Source: Cichorium intybus (taxonomy: Eukaryota > Streptophyta > Magnoliopsida > Asterales > Asteraceae). From it: 64,000 bases of DNA. Below are positions 37,546 to 49,156 of the stretch, piece by piece. Numbering within the stretch: the first letter of the stretch is position 1; every line of letters starts with the position of its first letter. The notes beneath the pieces are model-generated. The model worked only from the letters and a program-made list of their open reading frames with translations, had not been told where the DNA came from and did not search any database. The position numbers and the translations under genes are program-made. The stretch lies in the NCBI GenBank assembly GCA_023525715.1, contig CM042012.1, forward strand, positions 37,002,189-37,066,188, in the 5' to 3' direction.

Positions 37546-38404
37546 AATTAATAAAGATTTGGAGGTAAAATTACTTAATTTCCCTGTTTTTTATATTATT
37601 ATATTTTATGTGGAACTTTTTTTTTTTTGTGCTACCCCTGAGGAGGATCGGGGGACTTCTGGTTCCGTCCATGGCCCTAAAGACCATTAGGCATAAGCAC
37701 AAACAAACAAATATGTACAACAATTTTAAAATAATCTCAATATGTAACATCAATATTACTCTTACTTTTTAAATATCAAAACAAATTCATTTATAGATGA
37801 ACACCATTCAATTATTCATGGGCTTCACCACTTAAAATAGCTAACATGGTGGAGTTAGATCACGATATTCAGTTAACATAAGCTGAAAACAAAACTTAAA
37901 CCCAGCTCTTAAATGCTAATGTAAATAGTGGTGACAAACTTGACAAATTGCAAGTACTAAATTCCCTATATTTTAAGAGAAATTCTATTCCTTCCAAATA
38001 TTTATTTCTAACTTTCTTCCTAATCCTATAATGGAGCCACTTGTCATCTTTTTACCATCTCCATTATATTTTACCTACTTTTCCTAAAATACCCTTAATG
38101 ACAAATAAAAAAAACACACATTACAACCCCACCATCACACGTCCACTTCACCATTTTTTATCACTTACCCATTCCCATCTTTCCCACATTAAGACTCTTA
38201 GTCTCTGTATCATTTTTTAGTTGATTTATTAGTTTTACTCTCTGTACATTTTCTTCTCTTTTTATTGATTTTTTAAAAAGCACTATATCTCTCTATCTTT
38301 TTTTGTCCGTTTTAACGATTTTTAATGAATCAAAATTTTTTTGTTAATTGATTTTTTAGCTTATTCCCTGTATCATTTTATTTTCTTTTTCATTAATTTT
38401 TGTG
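37546..38404. repeat. Tandem segmental duplication, copy 1 (859 bp)
   Basis: It begins aattaataaagatttggagg and contains gaggaggatcgggg near 37640. It repeats with offset 859 in copy 2 with few substitutions. Non-coding. Confidence 0.88.
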
Positions 38405-39267
38405 AATTAATAAAGATTTGGAGGTAAAATTACTTAATTTCTCTGTTTTTTTATTATTATATTTTATGTGGAACTTTTTTTTTGTGCTACCCCCTGAGGA
38501 GGATCGGGGGATTTCTGGTTCCGTCCCTAGCCCTAAAGACCATTAGGAATAAGCACAAACAAACAAATATGTACAACAATTTTAAAATAATCCCAATATG
38601 TAACATCAATATTACTCTTACTTTTTAAATATCAAAACAAATTCATTTATAGATGAACACCATTCAATCATTCATGGGCTTCGCCGCTTAAAATAGCTAA
38701 CATGGTGGAGTTAGATCACGATATTAAGTTAACGTAAGCTGAAAACAAAACTTGAACCCCAGCTCTTAAATGCTAATGTAAATAGTGGTGACAAACTTGA
38801 CAAATTGCAAGTACTAAATTCCCTATATTTTAAGAGAAATTCTATTCTTTCCAAATATTTATTTCTAACTTTCCTCCTAATCCAATAATGGAGCCACTTG
38901 TCATCTTTTTACCATCTCTACTATATTTTACCTACTTTTCCTAAAATACCCTTAATGACAAATAAAAAAAACACACATTACAACCCCACCATCACACGTC
39001 CACTTCACCATTTTTTATCACTTACCCATTCTCATCTTTCCCACATTAAGACTCTTTGTCTCTGTATCATTTTTTAATTGATTTATTAGTTTTACTCTCT
39101 GTACATTTGCTTCTCTTTTTATTGATTTTTTAAAAAGCACTATATCTCTCTATCTTTTTTTATCCGTTTTAACGATTTTTAATGAATCAAAATTTTTTTG
39201 TTAATTGATTTTTTAGCTTATTCCCTGTATCATTTGTTTTTTCTGTTTCATTAATTTTTTGTGAATT
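38405..39267. repeat. Tandem segmental duplication, copy 2
   Basis: This is the same unit as copy 1, ending at cattaattttttgtgaattg. It differs by scattered substitutions and homopolymer lengths (for example ctacccctgagg versus ctaccccctgagg). Confidence 0.88.
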
Positions 39268-39434
39268 GATTTTTTAGCCGGTGGTGACAAAACCAAAAAT
39301 TTCAAAAGCAAAATATTTAATAAAAATAGTAACCGTTACGTTCAAGTCGATACATTCAAACACAAAATATGTAATATAAGTCGTTACATGTTCAAACCGG
39401 TACATTAATATCAACATCGTACTTTGGATCATCA

Positions 39435-40471
39435 TTATAGTCTTTCTTTTTTTTTTTCTCCATGCTCCCGACTTTTGGTATTAGTCTTTGTTTTTCTCTT
39501 CATAACCTTTTCTACCGTTGACTCCTTTCTCTTGGAAGGTGGACGACCTTTGCTACGTACTTGTAATGGTGGTAGCAATTTTGTACTCGAATTTGAAACA
39601 TGAACATCTTCAGACATCAAACTTACATTACTATTATCACCCCAAATTGAACCATCGTTTAACTTTTCTTTTGTCATATTTAAACAACTTATCAAGTATT
39701 CATACTTTTCCATAGTACTAGCAATATGCGCAACCTCGTAAAAGTTGGAACACAAATGGTCAAATTGTTTAGCTTTATCACCACTCATCAAATCTTCATA
39801 ACAATTTATCACTAAGTAGTGACCGTGCTTCACATCTTTCCTACATCGAGTCAAAATATACTGTGGATGGATTTCTTGAACATCATTCTTAATGAATATC
39901 TTTATCATATGCCTATAAATATTTTCTCGAAACTCAAATAAATGACAAGAGCATTGCATATCACATGTAATCTCATCATAACTAACACTACAAACAACTA
40001 TTTTTTTGAAATCACCATATTTCCCTTCTACAATATCCGTAACATGAAATATATCGTGTACCATCCACTTTGACCAATGAAGAATTGCAAAACAACATAC
40101 CTCGCAACTCATCTTGGTACAACTTAAAAATTGCATTGGTGTACGCATCGTGAAACTGTTTCTCAAAATAAAACCTGGTTATCAATTTATATGAAGAATT
40201 AAGAGACTCAAAATCAGCTTTAGTTTCTTTCTCAATCTTGCTTTTTAATGCATTGTCGTATTGTTCAACAAATTGTCGTAATGAGGTTTTAGAATTAACA
40301 TATGCATCAAAAAAGAATTCATGCTTTCACTTCTTTGCGTAGTAGACATACCCGCCCAAAAGTTTACTTTTACATATACCGGCACCCAACGTCATCGATC
40401 GTTAAATAAAGAACATAACCACTCTTTTTTTCAAGTCCATAATTTTCAATCATCTTGCACCATGTTAAGGG
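39435..40471 (-). pseudogene. FAR1/FHY3-like (MULE-derived) transposase pseudogene
   Basis: The minus strand encodes the C-terminal half of a FAR1-type protein. At about 40260-40360 the frame gives WVPVYVKVNFWAGMSTTQRS and SMNSFFDAYVNSK, the end of the MULE transposase domain. A 243-codon frame (39435-40166) continues with a SWIM-type zinc-binding region, CDMQCSCHLFEFRENIYRHM, in which the expected third Cys is Tyr, then YILTRCRKD and a Lys/Arg-rich tail. A TGA (about 40400) and at least two frame changes break it. The N-terminal half is missing: the gypsy LTR begins at 40472 within it. It could be a relic of a Mutator-like transposon or of a domesticated FRS gene. Confidence 0.8.
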
Positions 40472-41795
40472 TGTCAATCCCTAACAAATAAGATCGGAAT
40501 TGAATCCGACCAATCACTGCTATTCTGCACTAGATTAGAGTACAGGGCAAGCAGGGTCGAACCACAAGGACACATGATATAAAATTTATGCCTACTAAGT
40601 ATAAAATACTAAGTATGATGTAATGGGGGGAGTTTTTGTTGTAAAAATAATAATAAAGAAAGAAAGCATACAAGTAATTAAGAGAAAAACAAAAATTAAA
40701 GGCCTAGTCCCGAGTTTTCGATGTTCAATGTAATAGAATGAATCCGGCTGGCGTGCTTGAGAATACAATTCCAAGTTGGCTTTTGAAAATCATAAAATAT
40801 AATATTTATGAAAATAACTTGCTAATATGTTTAGATAAAGGTCCGCTTATTACCAAAACCTAGTTTCATTTCACCCGACCTAAGATTCGCTTATAGGCCG
40901 AATGCAGAAACCGCATAAGGTGTGCAAGTACCAATCAATGTCCAATTCTTCGCGTCCGCTGGGAAGTGTGTAAACATATGACCAAATTCTAAACAAGGAA
41001 TTGTGTGCTTGTTTTTGTTACCAAACACCAACTGTGCTAAGCGATTAGGTGCCTCACATAGTCGATTAACAGTGCGTGAAAAAGATCTATTTAGGGTGAT
41101 CAGTCATAAACAAATCAAATTCAATACTAAAATTGAAACAAGAAACTGATTATTAGAATTATTCAAAAGCATTCATCAAGCCGAATGTTTCAAACTACAC
41201 AAAGAACATGTCCGAAATCGGAACTAAAGTACGGTTCTAGCCAGACATGGCTAGAATTGAATCAAATACAAAAATGTAAATAAAATGTAGCTTACAAACA
41301 AATAAATGTAAACCAAATCTTGAAAGACGTGATTCGGCCTTCAAAACCTTTAGAAAACTGCCTTGGAATAGCTCGGAATCATAGGTGAGAAGAGCAAGGA
41401 CTGAACTCCTTTCTGGATGGAAATGAAATGCTATTTATAGGCCTCAGGACAATTAGCGGCGCTATCTTTAGAGATAGCATCGTTAATTTTGAATCTCCGA
41501 AAGAATTGGTCTGGTCAGCAACGATTTCCCTGATTTTTCGTGATTTCAGCAGATAGCACCGCTATCTTTAAAGATAGCACAGCTATCTCAAATAGAGGCG
41601 CTATCTCCATTTTCCAGCATTTTCGCTTTTGGCCCTTCTTTGTTCCAACTTTTGCCTGTTTTCGCCCAAATGTCAAAAACTATTGTAAAAAGTAATTTTT
41701 CAAGTGTAGTGAGTATTTAGCCCTTTTTAACTTAATTTTATCCATAAAAACACTATGATAACGCCCTAAATATGTGCAAAATTAACGCGTTATCA
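40472..41795 (-). mobile_element. Ty3/gypsy LTR (3' LTR of a minus-strand element)
   Basis: On the minus strand it starts TGATAACGCGTTAATTTTGC after a purine-rich tract (atgggtggtg) and ends at 40472. It is 1324 bp. It has a TATA box (CTATAAATAG, about 41431-41440) and, upstream of it in transcription direction, palindromic GATAGCACCGCTATC-type motifs (41453-41610). The gcagggtcgaaccacaagg stretch near the 3' end resembles the analogous region of the LTR at 49157. No matching TSD or partner LTR is visible, so the rest of the element is lost or rearranged. Confidence 0.7.
41453..41610 (-). promoter_or_regulatory. Palindrome cluster TTAGCG../GATAGCACCGCTATC upstream of LTR TATA box
   Basis: TTAGCGGCGCTAT lies at 41453, GATAGCATCGTTAA near 41473, GATAGCACCGCTATC at 41552, GATAGCACAGCTATC at 41573 and GAGGCGCTATCTC near 41596. 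The TATA box is about 12 bp beyond the nearest motif. Confidence 0.55.
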
Positions 41796-43210
41796 CACCA
41801 CCCATATTCAAACTCTTGAGCGTCCATAGACTCATAGACAAGGGTTTTTAGAGTCTTCTTTATTGCTTTATATTGAGTCAACCTACTTAAATTTTCAGGA
41901 ATCTTTTTCATAATGAAACACTTCGCTTAAGGCTTTTCATAAAAACATCATTTGAATCCATGGTTGATCATCATTATTCAAAATCAACCTTTAGTGAAAA
42001 ACTTTAATTTCAACATCTTAAAAAAGATTCAAATTTCGTTCAAAAACCGTTTTAAAACACATTGGGTTTATTTAGAAATCATTCAAAGTTTTGCGGAAAA
42101 ATCATTGGTCCCACTTTATTATTATTTTTTTAACAACACTCTTGAAAAAGATACACTAGCCCAAAATGATTTGCGTAAAAGTTTTGCATTTTGTACGATA
42201 CACTAGCCCAAAATGATTTGCGTAAAGTTTCTCATGTTTTTATTTATTATTATTTTTTTTAACAACACTCTTGAAAAAGATTTGCCTTACATTATTCTTA
42301 TAGTCTTATTAGGATATATTATGCTAACTAACTCGTGCACCTTAAGTTGACGAAGATTTTAAAACCTATGGCTTTCAGTATCATCATGCATCCATGTTTT
42401 AAGCACAAATCAACACCTCATCATACCAATAAGTCTTTACGGGTCAACTAAATCATCACCTCACTATCAAGAAACCCAATAATTAAATTCCTCTTTTTTC
42501 TTGCTTAAGGGTTTCTCTAACTCGGACACGAAGGGTACGAACCATGCTACTCTTATATTCTCACTTAATCCTCAAAATCTAAGTCAAGGTCACAAGGCTG
42601 AACACCAAAGAGATAACAGACGACCACACAAGAGGTTAAGGGTAAGCAAGAAAGGTCTACGGATCACGACAATAGAATTTCCTTAACCATTCTAGGTCTT
42701 CATATACTCTTCACTTAGCTAATATTATGCTCCTCATGCTCTTTGTTTGCTCAAAGTTATCACCACGATTCCACTAGTTGGCTCCTCAAGGTCAATACCC
42801 CCTCATAAATTTTGCTACTCTTCGAGCTTCATCCAATATAACTTGTCCCTTCATCATCTATTCACATCCTTTATCCTTCATAAGTGCTTGAGGGCATGAA
42901 GCCCAATTCCTTAGCAATCGTCATCCTCATGAAGTTGTCCCTCATGATGTTATGCGTTCTTCATTCTTCAATGTCGCACTTCAAATCCACATGAGAAACC
43001 TCATATATGAATCCTTCTACCAAAAAATTCCTCACGTGATAATTTAATATACCAATTAATTTATTAGGGCTTAAACACAAGCAATTATTTATCACTAAGT
43101 TTTTAAGGCCAACTACTTACGAGGTCAAACATCCATATGAGCATCACAGTCTAAGTCTAAGCACTACTCCTAGTACCTAGTTCACTTAAAATCATGCTCT
43201 GATACCAAAT
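41796..43210 (-). other. Retroelement-derived non-coding DNA with LTR fragment copy
   Basis: 41796-41913 is the 3' end of the gypsy interior. 41914-42116 is a near-copy of the LTR end at 43211-43413 (tgaaa.acc/ttcgcttaaggcttttcat onward). 42117-42290 holds a local duplication of atacactagcccaaaatgat with taacaacactcttgaaaaagat. The rest has no domain I recognise. At 43188-43209 the minus strand reads TTTGGTATCAGAGCATGATT, a tRNA-primed PBS for the LTR on its right. Confidence 0.5.
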
Positions 43211-45499
43211 TGAAATACCCTCGCTTAAGGCTTTTCATAAAAACATCATTTCAACCCATGGTTTATCATCATTATTCAAAATCAACCTTTAGTGAAAAAC
43301 TTTAATTTCAACATCTTCAAAAAGATTCAAATTTCGTTCAAAACCCATTTTAAAACACATTGGGTTTATTTAAAAATCATTCAGAGTTTTGCGGAAAAAT
43401 CATTGGTCCCACTTTAAATAAAACATATTGGTTTGTAAAAGAGCGAGGTTGTTACAATATGAATACCATCACACAGCTTAAGGGAAACCACACAATCCGT
43501 GGACTTCTAAAACATCCAGCTCCTCTAAAGTCCTCTAAACTCCTCAACCTGAGTACACATCAAAATAAGTTAGGCAATTGAAATGCCTAGTGAGCTTACC
43601 CGAGGTTGACCCATTCAGAGTGGACAGTGTAACCACCACACTCAGGACAACCCCTGAAAATAGTTTTGACACACTTTAAAAGTTGTTTAAAACATCATAA
43701 AGGTTTACTCAAAATAGATAGTTATGATATGCAAATGCAATGCATGATGCAACTATCCCAAACCCATGTCCATCTCATAAAAGTCCAACTCACCACAATG
43801 GCACCTAACTAAGTTCACAAATGACACGCACAAAGCATGTCACTCGATCCCCATATAGGCTAAACTAAGACTAGTGGCCATCACACTAGCCCCATGAGGG
43901 TTAGCAACTTCCTCATGCGATCCCCTATTGTCAGGAACAATTCCACAAACATCGTTTGAAGGCCCATCTTAACCCTCTATGTGGAATAATCATCATCACG
44001 GTGGCTATTTTAGCCAATCATCTTTAAGGTCATCATAAGGTTCATGTGGTCAATCCCATCCTATATGAAATGCAATGCACAATAGGATGCTCAAAACGTC
44101 TTTCAAAAACAACATCGAAGTCTTTGTTTGAAACATCTTTAAAAGGACTCATTTCATGCAATGCACACATAGTACTCATACATCAAGTAGCACGTAAAAG
44201 CATGCATGAAAATAATATATAACACACACAAAAGATAGTAATTGGGGTGTGTACTCCCGGTAAACTCACCTGAGGTCAACTGAAAATTCAACACTAGCCT
44301 GAAACATCCTCAAGTTTGAATTTGTCAATTCTAAGACTTTATCTGCTCAACCTCTAATTTCCTATGATCAAATTGTATAGAAATTAATACGTGATCTGAA
44401 AGGTGTTATTACTTCCAAAACTTAACTGAGGTCTCATTCAATAATCGATCTTATGTCGATATGAAGACTAAGTTTAATTATTCAGTCTACAAGTTATCTT
44501 AAACGACTCGCCGAGCTTAAGTTAGTTCTATTAAGTCATTACATCGTTCATTAACAAATCCTTTCCCCATAAAGTCACATATGATTAAAATGCACTTTAT
44601 ATTGACATAATTATCTCCATTTACGACTCATACTATTTCTAATACTGTGTTAAGGACACGTCTAATTTAATAAACTCATATCTTAGATAAACATACGTTT
44701 AAATTAAGATGGTAAGAAAAGAATTAGATTTTATTTAACACATATTAAAACTAACTTAATGTAAAAGAACTCACTATTATTTCTAATTGATTTATTTAAA
44801 TTCCATGACTTAATTATCCATATACATGATAATTAAGTTCTCTGCATAATTCATTGTAAAAGTCCAACTATGGCTTATATCTATCACAAGTGCAATAAGA
44901 GACTCGGTTTAACCACGGCCCAACCTTTTTAGTCTATCAAAGCAACTGGCCCAACTCTCTAGTCTATCAAAGAAACTGGCCCAATTCTTGACCTAGTTGG
45001 AAAGGAAACTGTGAGGTCGAGATTACCTCGTTGAACAATCCGCCGTAAGGTTACGCAAGCACTACCACTCAAGTTTGCCCTTTCGCTGGTCGTAGATGCT
45101 CCGACGACTCGCTATTCCCGACAAAGCCTCCGCCATGACGACCCTCCTTTCTATCTCACCAAATACGCATCAATCATAAGACATGGGACCTCACCGAAAA
45201 AAGAAAAACCATGAACCCCACTGTCACCAGTTCTTCCTGGCAGTAAACACTCCACCAACCCTTTTACCTCCGGCGGTGAAGAACCGACCACGACCCCAGG
45301 CCATGCTTCTCCCACCCGACGATTTTCCTTGAGCGTTTCCTTACATGATCAAGCCAATACCGGAGAAGACGAAATCAGTTTATTTAAACCCACCTCCAAC
45401 GGTAACTGGGTCTAGTGACCACCACATCATCGGCGGCGGATACCCTTGCCGCCAATCCCACTGCAACCGTGTTGGTCGTGTAATTCTGAAATGGTCAGG
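43211..45499 (-). mobile_element. Truncated long gypsy LTR (5' LTR of a minus-strand element)
   Basis: The plus strand starts TGAAATACCC directly after the minus-strand PBS, so this is the 5' LTR end of a minus-strand element. The sequence then runs 2.3 kb to the Copia LTR at 45500, with a GC-richer leader-like section at 45050-45490. The outer end of this LTR is not seen, because the Copia insertion or a deletion removed it. Short frames, including 42501-42686 and 45345-45536, lack recognisable domains. Confidence 0.55.
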
Positions 45500-45745
45500 T
45501 GTTGACCAAGTTTTTAGGAAAAATAAATGGCCATAAGCCACGTAAAAGTAGACGTTGTATAGTTGCTAGTTTTTAGCCAAAGTTGTTATTTTCTTTTAGT
45601 ATTTATTCAGCTTCCTGTAATCGTTTTTCCTTACCTGAGTAAAATAAGAACAGAACCAGTTTGGGTTCATACTCTCTCCATCTCACTTTATATTTTGTGC
45701 TTTCTAGGTGTTACTAGTAGATCTTGGTGGAACTTTGTTCCAACA
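45500..45745 (+). repeat. Probable 5' LTR of the Copia element
   Basis: Its end (aactttgttccaaca) is fixed by the PBS three bases later. Its start at tgttgacc (45500) is chosen because it gives a TG...CA LTR of usual short Copia size; the partner LTR is absent, so the left boundary is inferred. Confidence 0.55.
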
Positions 45746-45770
45746 TTGTGGTATCAGAGCCATCTAGTAT

Positions 45771-46979
45771 ATGCCTAAGTATCTCCGACTGGAAGACATG
45801 TCGTTGGTACAGCAGCAACAGGCAAGCGGGAATGGGGGCGTACCATTTCAGTGCCCAATGTTGTCACCCATGAATTACACCACGTGGGCAATCAAGATGG
45901 AGGCGATAATGGATGCCCAGGGAGTATGGGAGTCCATTGAACCGGCAACCGGCGTGGCTGTCGACGAGAAGAAAAGCAAGAAAGCTCGGGCCTTTATATT
46001 TCAAGCACTACCTGATGATGTCATCCTTCAGGTTGCGCAGAAGAAGACAACAAAAGAAGTTTGGGATTCGTTGAAGACTCGGTACCTCGGTGCTGATCGG
46101 GTGCAAAAGGCTCGACTACAAACACTCAAAAGCGAATTTGATTCTCTTCGAATGAAGGAAGGAGAGTCAATGGATGAGTTCGCAGGGAAGTTAAGTGGTA
46201 TAAGCACAAATTATATCAGTCTTGGGTCGAAACTAGATGATGGTGTGTTGGTAAGAAAGCTGTTCGATGCAGTCTATGACAAGTTTTTACAACTTGTAGC
46301 CTTAATGGAACAATACCTAGATATTGACCAGATGCCGTTTGAAGAAGCGATAGGCCGTTTGAAAGCATATGAGTCCCTATTAAAACTCCGGTCAGAAGTT
46401 GGGAATAATGAAGCGAGTTTGCTTCTCACTCGCTCGGAGGGCCAGAACAGTCAAAAGGGAAATGGGGCAGGCTCAAGCTCAACTGGAAAGGGACGGGGCT
46501 CATCTCAAAGTGACAGAGGAGGTTGTAACGGCGGCAGAGGACGAGGCATTTCACGCGGACGAGGCGGTCGTGGAAATCGAAACTCGCGTGATAACAGTGG
46601 TGGCAGGTGGAAAAATCGCGACAAGAAACACATTAAGTGCTTTAACTGTGAAAACTATGGTCACTGTGCGTCTGAATGTCCTAATACCAAGAAGAAAGAA
46701 GCAGACGTCAATCTAACTCAGACACAAGAAGATGAACCCACTTTACTCCTTACAATAGAAGGTGAAGATGTAGATGAAATTGTACTTCTGAATGAAGAGA
46801 AGGTTTTTCCGGCTGAAAGAGCAAATGAGAAGGAAACCTGGTACTTAGACAACGACGCTAGTAATCATATGACTGGGGAGAAGAGTCAGTTTGCTGAATT
46901 AGATGAAAGAGTAACAGGTTTGGTGCGATTTGGAGATGGCTCAAGGGTTCAAATAAAGGGAAAAGGAACGTTCTCCTAG
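45771..46979 (+). pseudogene. Copia gag and protease N-terminus
   Basis: A 402-codon frame begins at ATG 45771. Residues about 30-170 are UBN2-type gag (NYTTWAIKMEAIMD, then VQKARLQTLKSEFDSLRMKE). A Gly/Arg-rich linker is followed by a CCHC zinc knuckle near 289-303 (CFNCENYGHCASEC, C-x2-C-x4-H-x4-C). The protease begins at WYLDNDASNHMTG; the usual D-S/T-G catalytic triad reads D-N-D, so the enzyme is probably dead. A frameshift near 46965 then gives the stop at 46977; the other frame continues through VSDVYFIPAL. Confidence 0.88.
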
Positions 46980-48258
46980 AATGCAAAACAAAAGAGCAGC
47001 TGGTGGTGTCCGATGTTTATTTCATCCCGGCACTCCACAGTAACATACTCAGTCTTGGTCAAATGACTGAAGAAGGTTACCGGGTTGAAATGGTGCATGA
47101 ATTTTTACGGGTTCACGATGAGTGCAACAGACTGGTGATGAACGTCGAAAGAACTCGAAACAGGTTGTACAAGATAGCACTTCAAACTTTGCAGCCAGCT
47201 TGTCTCTATGCTAGCCTTGATAATGATGCATGGTTATGGCACGCTAGGCTGGGGCACGTGAACTTACGCATTTTAGAATCCATGGTAACGAAGGAGATGG
47301 TTCAAGGAATGCCAAGAATAAAGCATCCAACACGTGTTTGTGAAGGATGTCTTGTGGCCAAACAAGCACGCCAATCATTCCCAAAGGAGGCACAGTGGCG
47401 GGCAAGTAGTCCTTTGGAGTTAGTTCATGCAGACTTGTGTGGGCCCATAACGCCCCAAACGATAGCCGGTAATCACTATTTTCTCTTACTGTCGATGACT
47501 TCAGCAGATACATGTGGGTATTTCTCCTCAAAACGAAGGATGAGGCATTCTCGACATTCAAGGAATTTAACACTCAAGTGGAAGGTGATGGCGTACATAG
47601 GTTGAGAACACTGCGTACAGATCATGGAGGTGTGTTGACCTCTCAAGTGTTTGAAGCATACTGTAAGGAAGAGAGAATAAGAAGACAGTTAACGACACCC
47701 TACTCCCCTCAGCCAAAACGGGGTAGTAGAGCGCCGCAACCGGACAGTTCTTGGGGTAACAAGATCACTAATAAAGTTTATGGATGTGCCAGATAAATTA
47801 TAAGGGGAAGCAGTAAGACATGCAATTCAAATATTGAATCGCGTTCCAACCAAAGGTGTAGTAGGATGACTCCTTTTGAAGCCATGCACAGGAAGAAACC
47901 AATTCTTGAGCACTTTAGGGTTTTTGGGTGCGTGGCATATGCAAAACGAACAACAAACAAGTTGTCAAAACTCAGCGATAGAAGTATAGCATCGGTTTAT
48001 CTTGGAAACGAACCAGGAAGTAAGGCTTATCTGTTGTATAGCCCTAACCAAAATCGAAAATATGTGGCTAGGGATGTTGTATTTGACGAGAAGGCAAAGT
48101 GGAAGTGGGAAGAAACTCATGATGCTGGGCCGGTATTCCATCCGGAGTGGATTAGGTTTCCAAGTGATGAGCTTGATGAAGCCCAGCAAGAACCAAACGA
48201 ACAAGCACAAGATTGTAGTCCAGTGAGTCATACACAAACCCCTAATACAAACCCCTAA
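46980..48258 (+). pseudogene. Copia protease end, GAG-pre-integrase and integrase
   Basis: At 47003-47500: VYFIPALHSNILSLGQM, then the zinc-binding pre-integrase WHARLGH...CEGC, then integrase LELVHADLCGPI with its first Asp. A frame change near 47505 leads to MWVFLLKTKDEAFSTFKEF and LRTDHGG, the second Asp. After TPYSPQ the frame shifts again, and stops follow. 47866-48258 gives the C-terminal TPFEAMHRKKP...HFRVFGC. The integrase core cannot be made as one chain. Confidence 0.85.
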
Positions 48259-48499
48259 TACACCGACTACACCAATAATAGAGGCGCATAGTTCTGAGCA
48301 CAACCAATCAAGCGGAAGCTTCCAAGCATCAGGTGCTGTATCTCTCTCGCCACAGTCAATGCCTGGAAACTTCAGTTCATCATACGATCAAACTCCAGTT
48401 CGCGGTTTTGGCAATATAGATGATGTGCTCAGTCGGTGTGAACCTTTGGGAGACGAACCAGATAAGCTCATGCTTGCTGGATAAGAACCAACAACTTAT

Positions 48500-49156
48500 T
48501 CAGAAGCTTTAGCGGATAAGGAATGGAGAGCCGCCATGAAAAAAGAACTTGAATCAGTTAAGAAGAACAATACGTGGAATCTCACTATTCTCCCTAAAGG
48601 TAGAAAACCAATAGAGTTAAAGTGGGTATATAAATTAAATAAAGATGCAGAAGGAAGGATCGTGAAGCACAAGGTGAGGATTGTCGCCAAAGGCTATGTG
48701 CAGCAGAAAGGTGTTGATTTTTACGATGCTTTCGCATCGGTGGCAAGATTAGAGACTGTTCGGTTGTTGATAAGTTTAGCAGCGAATGAAGGTTGGAAGG
48801 TGCATCATCTGGATGTCAAATCAGCATTCCTTAACGGTGAGTTAAACGAAGAAGTCTACGTGTGCCAACCAGACGGGTTCGTTGTTGCGGGAAAAGAGCA
48901 TATGGTTTACCGACTCAATAAGGCTCTCTATGGATTAAGACAGGCCCCGAGAGCCTGGAATGTTCGTCTGGATAAGACTCTAAAGCAGTTGGGTTTTCAA
49001 AGGTGTCCTCAGGAGCATGCGGTGTACAAGCGTAAAAATCCCAACTCTCTACTCATAGTAGGAGTGTACGTTGATGATCTGATCGTGATAGGTATAGTGA
49101 GCAGGAAGTGAAGTTCTTCAAGAAACAAATGAAACAATATTTCAATATGAGTAACC
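48500..49156 (+). pseudogene. Copia reverse transcriptase, truncated
   Basis: The frame 48536-49111 covers most of the RT: WRAAMKKELESVKKNNTWNL, KWVYKLNKDAEG, KVRIVAKGYVQQKGVDF, LDVKSAFLNGEL, LNKALYGLRQAPRAW and the catalytic YVDD (VYVDDLIVIG). It then shifts frame at about 49090; the conserved continuation (FFKKQMKQYFNMSNL) is visible until the next element begins at 49157. No RNase H follows. Confidence 0.9.

Larger units (their letters stand above)
45500..49156 (+). mobile_element. Autonomous-type Copia retrotransposon, 3'-truncated and frameshifted
   Basis: A probable 246-bp 5' LTR (45500-45745, tgttgacc...ttccaaca) is followed by the PBS tggtatcagagcc at 45749. Gag, protease, integrase and reverse transcriptase domains follow in Copia order. 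At least four frame breaks or stops disable the polyprotein. RNase H and the 3' LTR are missing because the Athila/Tat-like element starts at 49157, within the segment just after the RT domain (kqyFnMSNL). Confidence 0.88.

Noticed and set aside
41952..43581. Frames of 61-84 codons at 41952, 42501 and 43360
   Set aside because: The first and last are parallel readings of the same duplicated LTR fragment; the middle one has no domain.
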